Shown piece after piece: positions 7,625 through 10,774 of a stretch of DNA of 10,774 nucleotides; the first letter of the stretch is position 1, and the number at the start of each line of letters is the position of its first letter. Where the stretch lies: contig JALWRO010000333.1 in assembly GCA_027080605.1 (NCBI GenBank), forward strand, positions 1 through 10,774, read 5' to 3'. Source of the stretch: Campylobacterales bacterium. Lineage in GTDB: Bacteria > Campylobacterota > Campylobacteria > Campylobacterales > QNZT01. Under the pieces are notes generated by a model, which was not told the DNA's origin, made no database searches, and worked only from the letters and a program-made list of their open reading frames with translations. A program made the translations under genes and the position numbers.

Positions 7625-7647
7625 ATTAGGACTTATATTGTCCTAAT
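7625..7647. promoter_or_regulatory. Perfect inverted repeat at the sufB promoter, probable repressor site
   Basis: ATTAGGAC, 7-base spacer (TTATATT), GTCCTAAT: both 8-base arms pair without mismatch. Read on the minus strand, it begins within the -10 box and runs over the expected transcript start to just before the ribosome binding site, a position where a bound protein would block transcription. The core GAC-N7-GTC has the same spacing as the GACT-N5-AGTC core of type 1 IscR sites as I recall them, but the flanks differ, so an Rrf2-family (IscR-like) regulator is only a suggestion. No regulator gene is in the window. An RNA hairpin role is less likely because the 7-base loop is AT-rich and no U-run follows. 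Confidence 0.6.
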
Positions 7648-7674
7648 TATACTCTCTTTTTGCATGAAAAGCAA
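7646..7674 (-). promoter_or_regulatory. sufB operon sigma-70 promoter
   Basis: On the minus strand: -35 TTGCTT (7674-7669), 17-base spacer, -10 TATAAT (7651-7646, exact consensus). The transcript would start near 7639 and carry a leader of about 33 bases before the sufB ATG. The -10 overlaps the end of the inverted repeat at 7625-7647. It would drive the whole sufBCDE-sufT unit, since no gap large enough for another promoter exists inside the operon. Confidence 0.7.
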
Positions 7675-7755
7675 ATAGTAATCTTTTTTGTATCAAAAAA
7701 GTCACTACTTTTTGCGTTAATTTTGATTTTTTATACCATTTTTTTCTTAAACCTC

Positions 7756-7784
7756 TTGACAAACAATAAAAAAATGTATATAAT
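7756..7784 (+). promoter_or_regulatory. Fully consensus sigma-70 promoter of hsp20
   Basis: TTGACA (7756-7761), exactly 17 bases, TATAAT (7779-7784): both boxes match the consensus without mismatch. The transcript would start near 7791, leaving a leader of about 60 bases. The surrounding AT-rich stretch (7652-7755) contains no gene; it holds only T- and A-runs and a weak AT stem (CTTTTTTG-TAT-CAAAAAAG, 7683-7701). A promoter this strong in front of a heat-shock gene implies that it is kept off by a repressor, consistent with the operator just downstream. Confidence 0.82.
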
Positions 7785-7796
7785 TACACTTATAAA

Positions 7797-7819
7797 ACTT
7801 GATATAAAGACTATCAAGT
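7797..7819. promoter_or_regulatory. HspR-type (HAIR-like) operator in the hsp20 leader
   Basis: ACTTGATA, 7-base spacer (TAAAGAC), TATCAAGT: perfect 8-base arms. The pattern CTTGATA-N7-TATCAAG has the layout of the HspR-associated inverted repeat (CTTGAGT-N7-ACTCAAG), sharing CTTGA/TCAAG and the 7-base spacing and differing at the two inner positions of each arm. HspR is the known heat-shock repressor in Helicobacter and Campylobacter. The site starts about 6 bases after the expected transcript start, suitable for blocking RNA polymerase. The HspR gene itself is not in the window. Confidence 0.68.
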
Positions 7820-7850
7820 AAGTTAAAAATAAATTTACAAGGAGTGAATC

Positions 7851-8276
7851 ATGATGGTAACAAAATTTGATCCTTTTGCAGAGATAAAAAGACTTGAAGA
7901 CAGACTTTTTCAGGCATATCCTGTCGCAAAAGACGAAGGTGCGATTTCCGCCTTTGTACCGACAGTCAATACCAGAGAAGATGACAAAGCCTATCATATC
8001 GAGGTAGATCTTCCCGGTGTTAAAAAAGAGGATATCCATGTAGACATCAGCGACGGTGTCCTGACTATTTCCGGTGAGCGAAAGTTCAAAAAAGAGATCA
8101 AAGAGAAAGACTACTATAAAGTAGAGAGCAGCTTTGGTAAATTTGAACGAAGTTTCCGATTGCCGGATGATGTCAAAGAAGATGATATCAAAGCGGAGAC
8201 CAAAGACGGTGTCCTCGAAATCACTTTACCGAAAGTGAAAAAAGAGGAGAAAAAGAAAAAGATCGAAGTCAAGTAA
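7851..8276 (+). CDS. hsp20: Hsp20-family small heat-shock protein
   Basis: 141-residue ATP-independent holdase chaperone that binds unfolding proteins in the cytoplasm. A short N-terminal arm (MMVTKFDPFAEIKRLEDRLF) leads into an alpha-crystallin domain, about residues 36-128: VNTREDDKAYHIEVDLPGVK, GVLTISGERKFK, FGKFERSFRLPDDV, and the hallmark GVLEITLPK (120-128). The tail ends in IEV (138-140), the I-x-I/V motif that docks between dimers during oligomer formation. AAGGAG at 7839-7844 precedes two consecutive ATGs (7851 and 7854); either could be used. It is monocistronic: its own strong promoter, an HspR-like operator in the leader, and an intrinsic terminator 24 bases after the stop. Confidence 0.96.
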   Translation: MMVTKFDPFAEIKRLEDRLFQAYPVAKDEGAISAFVPTVNTREDDKAYHIEVDLPGVKKEDIHVDISDGVLTISGERKFKKEIKEKDYYKVESSFGKFERSFRLPDDVKEDDIKAETKDGVLEITLPKVKKEEKKKKIEVK

Positions 8277-8299
8277 TCTGCAGACAAGACCGATTTAGG

Positions 8300-8335
8300 A
8301 AGGGAAGGGAGTTGTAAACTCTCTTCCCTTTTTTT
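8300..8335 (+). terminator. Intrinsic terminator of hsp20
   Basis: AAGGGAAGGGAGTT (8300-8313) pairs with AACTCTCTTCCCTT (8317-8330) in a 14-bp stem with one G-U pair and a 3-base GTA loop that would open slightly in practice. A run of seven T (8329-8335) follows. It isolates hsp20 from the next gene. Confidence 0.92.
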
Positions 8336-8373
8336 ATGCCATAAAAGTTATCATGAATTAAAAAGGATTTACC

Positions 8374-8976
8374 GTGAACAAAAAGATCAAAGAGCTTCTT
8401 GCGCAGATAACGATACTCGAGGATCAGCTGAAAGAGGAGCTGGAGAAAGAGGATAACCGTATTCCGTTTACGATCGAAAGAGGGCGTGTCTGGTTTGACA
8501 AAGAGACCCTGCGCAGACAGAAAGAGGCTTTGATCGATCTGTACCACTACATCAAAAATTCGGAAATTCTTTACATCTTAACCGCACCGGTAATCTATGC
8601 GGTGATTGTTCCGGCACTGGTTCTGGATCTTTTTGTAACGGTATATCAGGCAGTCAATTTCAGAGTTTACAAGATCCCTCTGGTCAAACGCAGTGACTAT
8701 ATTGTTTTTGACAGGCAGTATCTCGCATATCTGAATATTGTGGAAAAAATTAATTGCCTTTACTGCAGCTATTTTAACGGTTTGATGGCGTATGCCGGGG
8801 AAGTGGCGGCACGGACGGAACAGTTCTGGTGTCCGATCAAACATGCGAAGAAGATCGCGTATCGGCATCGTCACTACGATAAGTTTGTATCGTACGGGGA
8901 TGAGCACTATCATGAAAAGCTCGAAGCACTGCGTAAAGAGCTGCAGGAAGCGTATAAGAGCACATTTAAAGGATAA
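8374..8976 (+). CDS. Unrecognised 200-residue membrane-associated protein with a Cys/His motif
   Basis: I do not recognise a named family. Layout: residues 1-28 form a charged, probably coiled-coil helix (KELLAQITILEDQLKEELEKE). A soluble stretch with IERGRVWFDKETL follows, then a long hydrophobic segment at 64-96 (EILYILTAPVIYAVIVPALV and onward, with Asp85 inside) that could be one membrane helix or a hairpin. A conserved-looking segment comes next, with Cys128 and Cys131 in CLYCSYFNG, Cys153 in FWCPIKH and His157, and the tail is His- and charge-rich (YRHRHYDK, DEHYHEKLEAL). The C-x2-C...C-x3-H arrangement could hold a metal ion or cluster; that is inference. The GTG start is supported by AAAAGGA at 8361-8367 and an in-frame TAA at 8359. 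It ends 3 bases before the permease gene, so the two are probably co-transcribed. A -10-like TATCAT at 8349-8354 is a weak promoter candidate. Confidence 0.8.
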   Translation: MNKKIKELLAQITILEDQLKEELEKEDNRIPFTIERGRVWFDKETLRRQKEALIDLYHYIKNSEILYILTAPVIYAVIVPALVLDLFVTVYQAVNFRVYKIPLVKRSDYIVFDRQYLAYLNIVEKINCLYCSYFNGLMAYAGEVAARTEQFWCPIKHAKKIAYRHRHYDKFVSYGDEHYHEKLEALRKELQEAYKSTFKG

Positions 8977-8979
8977 AAC

Positions 8980-10344
8980 GTGTTTACAAAACGGAAAATA
9001 GGATTTTTAGAGGCGTATAGCATCGGTGTCGGCGGTATGGTCGGAGGCGGTATCTTTGCGGTACTTGGGCTGACGATCACCCTTGCGGGCGGAGGAGCGC
9101 CGGTTTCGTTTTTGGTAGCCGGATTGATCGCGTTACTGACGACATACTCTTACACCAAACTCTCTTTGCGTTATCCCAGTGAAGGGGGAACGATAGAGTT
9201 TATTGTACAGGCGTACGGCAATACCGTGTTTGCAGGCTGGATCAACACATTGCTTTTGGTGAGTTATATTATTATGCTGGCGTTGTATGCGTATGCTTTC
9301 GGTAGTTACGGGTCGGCATTAATCATGGGACATGAAACGATCTGGCTGGAGCAGTTGTTGATTGTACTGGTACTGTTTACGTTTGTCGGAATTAATCTGA
9401 TGGGCGCTTGGCTGACGGGGCGTTCGGAAGATATTATGGTGTTTATTAAACTGGCGATTTTGGTTATTTTCAGTGTCACCTGTTTTTTTACGATCGATCC
9501 TTCCAAACTTTCGCTGGAGCACTGGAAATCGCCACTCTCAATTATGACGGGTGGGTTGATTATATTTCTTGCGTATGAAGGGTTTGAGTTGATTGCCAAT
9601 ACCGCGGCGGATATCCGTGAGCCGGAAAAGAATATTCCGAGGGCATTTTTCTGGTCGGTACTCTCTGTGATTGTGCTCTATGTTGTGGTCTCTGTCGTGG
9701 CGGTGGGGAATCTGACACCCGAAGAGGTGAAAAAAGCCAAAGATTATGTTTTGGCAGTAGCGGCAGAACCGTTTTTTGGAAAAACCGGTTTTATCATCAT
9801 CGCTATTGCCGCGATGCTTTCGACTGCATCGGCGATCAATGCGACACTTTACGGCGGCGGACGTGTGAGTTATTTGATTGCAAAGTACGGTGAGTTGCCC
9901 GAAGGCTTCAAGCGCAAAATCAAAAACGGCTATGAGGGGATCATTATTATCGGGCTTGCCGCGATTATTTTTGCGACCATGTTTAACCTGGAAAATATCT
10001 CCGTAGCGGGGAGTTTCGGTTTTCTTACGATATTTGGACTGGTCAATCTGGCGAATTTCATACTTCATGAAGAGACAAAATCGAACCGCTGGATTTCGTT
10101 TATTGCATTTATTGCCTGCCTGGCATCGGTTGTGGTGCTGATCGGATACAATTTTATGCACAATCCCACATCGCTGGTTTCTACAGTTGTGGTGGTGGTC
10201 AGCTCGTTTGTTTTTAGTTATTTGTACAGACTTTACCGAGATCATGAACCGTTGAGTGAATATATAGACAAGCGTCTGGAGCGTAAAGAAGATAAAAATC
10301 AGGCACAAAAAGCGTCAGCTGAATCACAGACAACGGAGAAGTGA
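8980..10344 (+). CDS. APC-family amino acid permease
   Basis: 454-residue inner-membrane transporter of the amino acid-polyamine-organocation superfamily, with about 12 hydrophobic helices. The unwound substrate-binding part of helix 1 is evident in IGVGGMVGGGIF (residues 15-26), and helix 6 carries AYEGFELIANTAADIREPEKN (199-218) with IPRA next, a strong APC signature. A cytosolic-looking loop precedes the later helices (RVSYLIAKYGELPEGF), and the C-terminal tail (about 417-454) is hydrophilic and charged. Substrate (an amino acid or polyamine) and ion coupling cannot be told from sequence. The GTG start has AAAGGA at 8968-8973, and an in-frame stop (the TAA of the previous gene) excludes an earlier start. 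Only 3 bases separate it from the 200-residue membrane protein, suggesting one transcript and possibly a joint function. Confidence 0.92.
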   Translation: MFTKRKIGFLEAYSIGVGGMVGGGIFAVLGLTITLAGGGAPVSFLVAGLIALLTTYSYTKLSLRYPSEGGTIEFIVQAYGNTVFAGWINTLLLVSYIIMLALYAYAFGSYGSALIMGHETIWLEQLLIVLVLFTFVGINLMGAWLTGRSEDIMVFIKLAILVIFSVTCFFTIDPSKLSLEHWKSPLSIMTGGLIIFLAYEGFELIANTAADIREPEKNIPRAFFWSVLSVIVLYVVVSVVAVGNLTPEEVKKAKDYVLAVAAEPFFGKTGFIIIAIAAMLSTASAINATLYGGGRVSYLIAKYGELPEGFKRKIKNGYEGIIIIGLAAIIFATMFNLENISVAGSFGFLTIFGLVNLANFILHEETKSNRWISFIAFIACLASVVVLIGYNFMHNPTSLVSTVVVVVSSFVFSYLYRLYRDHEPLSEYIDKRLERKEDKNQAQKASAESQTTEK

Positions 10345-10355
10345 TTTGGTATAAT
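10327..10355 (+). promoter_or_regulatory. Extended -10 promoter of ppk2
   Basis: TGG-TATAAT (10347-10355) is an exact extended -10. A partial -35, CAGACA (10327-10332), lies 17 bases upstream inside the end of the permease gene. The transcript would start near 10362, giving a leader of about 23 bases. This lets ppk2 be expressed apart from the permease. Confidence 0.62.
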
Positions 10356-10359
10356 GGTT

Positions 10360-10371
10360 GCAAATATTTGC
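10360..10371. repeat. Short perfect palindrome at the ppk2 transcript start
   Basis: GCAAATATTTGC is a perfect 12-base palindrome lying exactly over the predicted start of transcription, so it could be an operator half-site pair. It is short and AT-rich, so chance is a real alternative. Confidence 0.25.
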
Positions 10372-10384
10372 CAAAGGAAGTGCG

Positions 10385-10774
10385 ATGGATAAAAAAACTT
10401 ACAAAAAAGAGCTTTACGATCTTCAGGTAGAGCTGGTCAAATTTCAGCGGGATGTCATTGCCAACCAGAAAAAAGTGTGCCTGATTTTCGAAGGGCGTGA
10501 TGCAGCGGGAAAAGACGGTACTATCAAACGTTTTACGGAGCATTTGAGTCCGCGTGAGACACGTGTGGTTGCGCTGGGAAAACCGTCGGACAAAGACAAA
10601 ATGTCCTGGTATTTTCAGCGTTATGTGCCCCATCTTCCCAGCGGTCAGGAGATCGTCTTTTTCAACCGCAGCTGGTACAACCGCGCGGGTGTGGAGAAAG
10701 TGTTTGGTTTCTGTACGCCGGAAGAGCATAAACTTTTTATGGAAGAGGTGGGTGACTTTGAACATCTGCTGACA
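10385..10774 (+). CDS. ppk2: Polyphosphate kinase 2 (N-terminal part, cut by window edge)
   Basis: The first 130 residues of a PPK2-family enzyme, which transfers phosphate between polyphosphate and nucleotides (GDP, ADP or AMP depending on subclass). Visible motifs: Walker A FEGRDAAGKDGTIKRF (residues 35-50); the GKPSDKDK segment (65-72), a family position that follows the beta strand VVALG; YFQRYVPHLPSGQEIVFFNR (76-95); and the Walker B/lid region NRSWYNRAGVEKVFGFC (94-110). The frame is open to the last base. The ATG at 10385 has AAAGGAAG at 10373-10380 and its own extended -10 promoter. The class, and hence the direction and nucleotide, cannot be decided from this part. The 40-base gap from the permease stop contains no terminator, so some read-through is likely. 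Confidence 0.94.
   Translation, partial: MDKKTYKKELYDLQVELVKFQRDVIANQKKVCLIFEGRDAAGKDGTIKRFTEHLSPRETRVVALGKPSDKDKMSWYFQRYVPHLPSGQEIVFFNRSWYNRAGVEKVFGFCTPEEHKLFMEEVGDFEHLLT

Noticed and set aside
7661..7675. TTTGC/GCAAA repeat around the sufB -35 as another operator
   Set aside because: Only 5-base arms, overlapping promoter sequence; too short to support.
7683..7701. AT stem CTTTTTTG-TAT-CAAAAAAG as a terminator or operator
   Set aside because: All but two pairs are A-T; the stem is weak, lies upstream of both divergent promoters with no gene ending there, and is likely by chance in such AT-rich DNA.
7731..8039. Minus-strand open frame of about 100 codons across the hsp20 promoter
   Set aside because: It crosses a consensus promoter, an operator and the start of hsp20, is rich in Phe and Ile from AT-rich DNA, and has no recognisable domain.

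Overview
The window looks like chromosomal DNA of a Campylobacterota (epsilonproteobacterial) organism, perhaps a free-living sulfur or hydrogen oxidiser of the Sulfurovum/Sulfuricurvum type. This rests on tightly packed overlapping genes, an OprD-like major porin, a feo operon, a complete-looking SUF cluster and an HspR-type heat-shock operator. The genus is inference. Gene content is mostly housekeeping and accessory metabolism. I see no phage, IS element, CRISPR array or RNA gene.

Layout. (1) Bases 1-2801, plus strand: the 3' part of feoB (ferrous iron permease, cut by the left edge), feoA, and an OprD-like outer membrane porin. All three overlap, so they form one translationally coupled iron-uptake unit. 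(2) Bases 2813-3462, plus strand: a small AT-rich toxin-antitoxin pair (short antitoxin plus PIN-domain RNase) with its own extended -10 promoter. Its base composition is unlike its neighbours and it looks like an insertion between two conserved operons. (3) Bases 3481-7606, minus strand: sufB-sufC-sufD-sufE-sufT, a Fe-S cluster assembly operon in which every gene overlaps the next. No cysteine desulfurase gene (sufS) is present. (4) Bases 7607-7850: a divergent control region. A sufB promoter carries a perfect 8-7-8 inverted repeat over its -10/start region. On the other strand is a fully consensus sigma-70 promoter (TTGACA-N17-TATAAT) for an Hsp20 gene, followed by an 8-7-8 inverted repeat matching the HspR (HAIR) layout. 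(5) Bases 7851-8335: hsp20 with a strong intrinsic terminator. (6) Bases 8374-10344, plus strand: an unrecognised 200-residue membrane-associated protein with a CxxC...C...H pattern, then an APC-family amino acid permease 3 bases later. (7) Bases 10347-10774: an extended -10 promoter and the 5' part of a polyphosphate kinase 2 gene cut by the right edge.

How they fit together: Feo plus porin would bring Fe2+ through both membranes and SUF would use iron to build Fe-S clusters, so iron supply and use lie side by side, transcribed towards each other with the TA pair between them. Hsp20 and PPK2 (polyphosphate/nucleotide metabolism) are commonly stress-linked. The most useful non-gene observations are the two operators in the 7607-7850 region, the missing sufS, and the unnamed cysteine-containing membrane protein.
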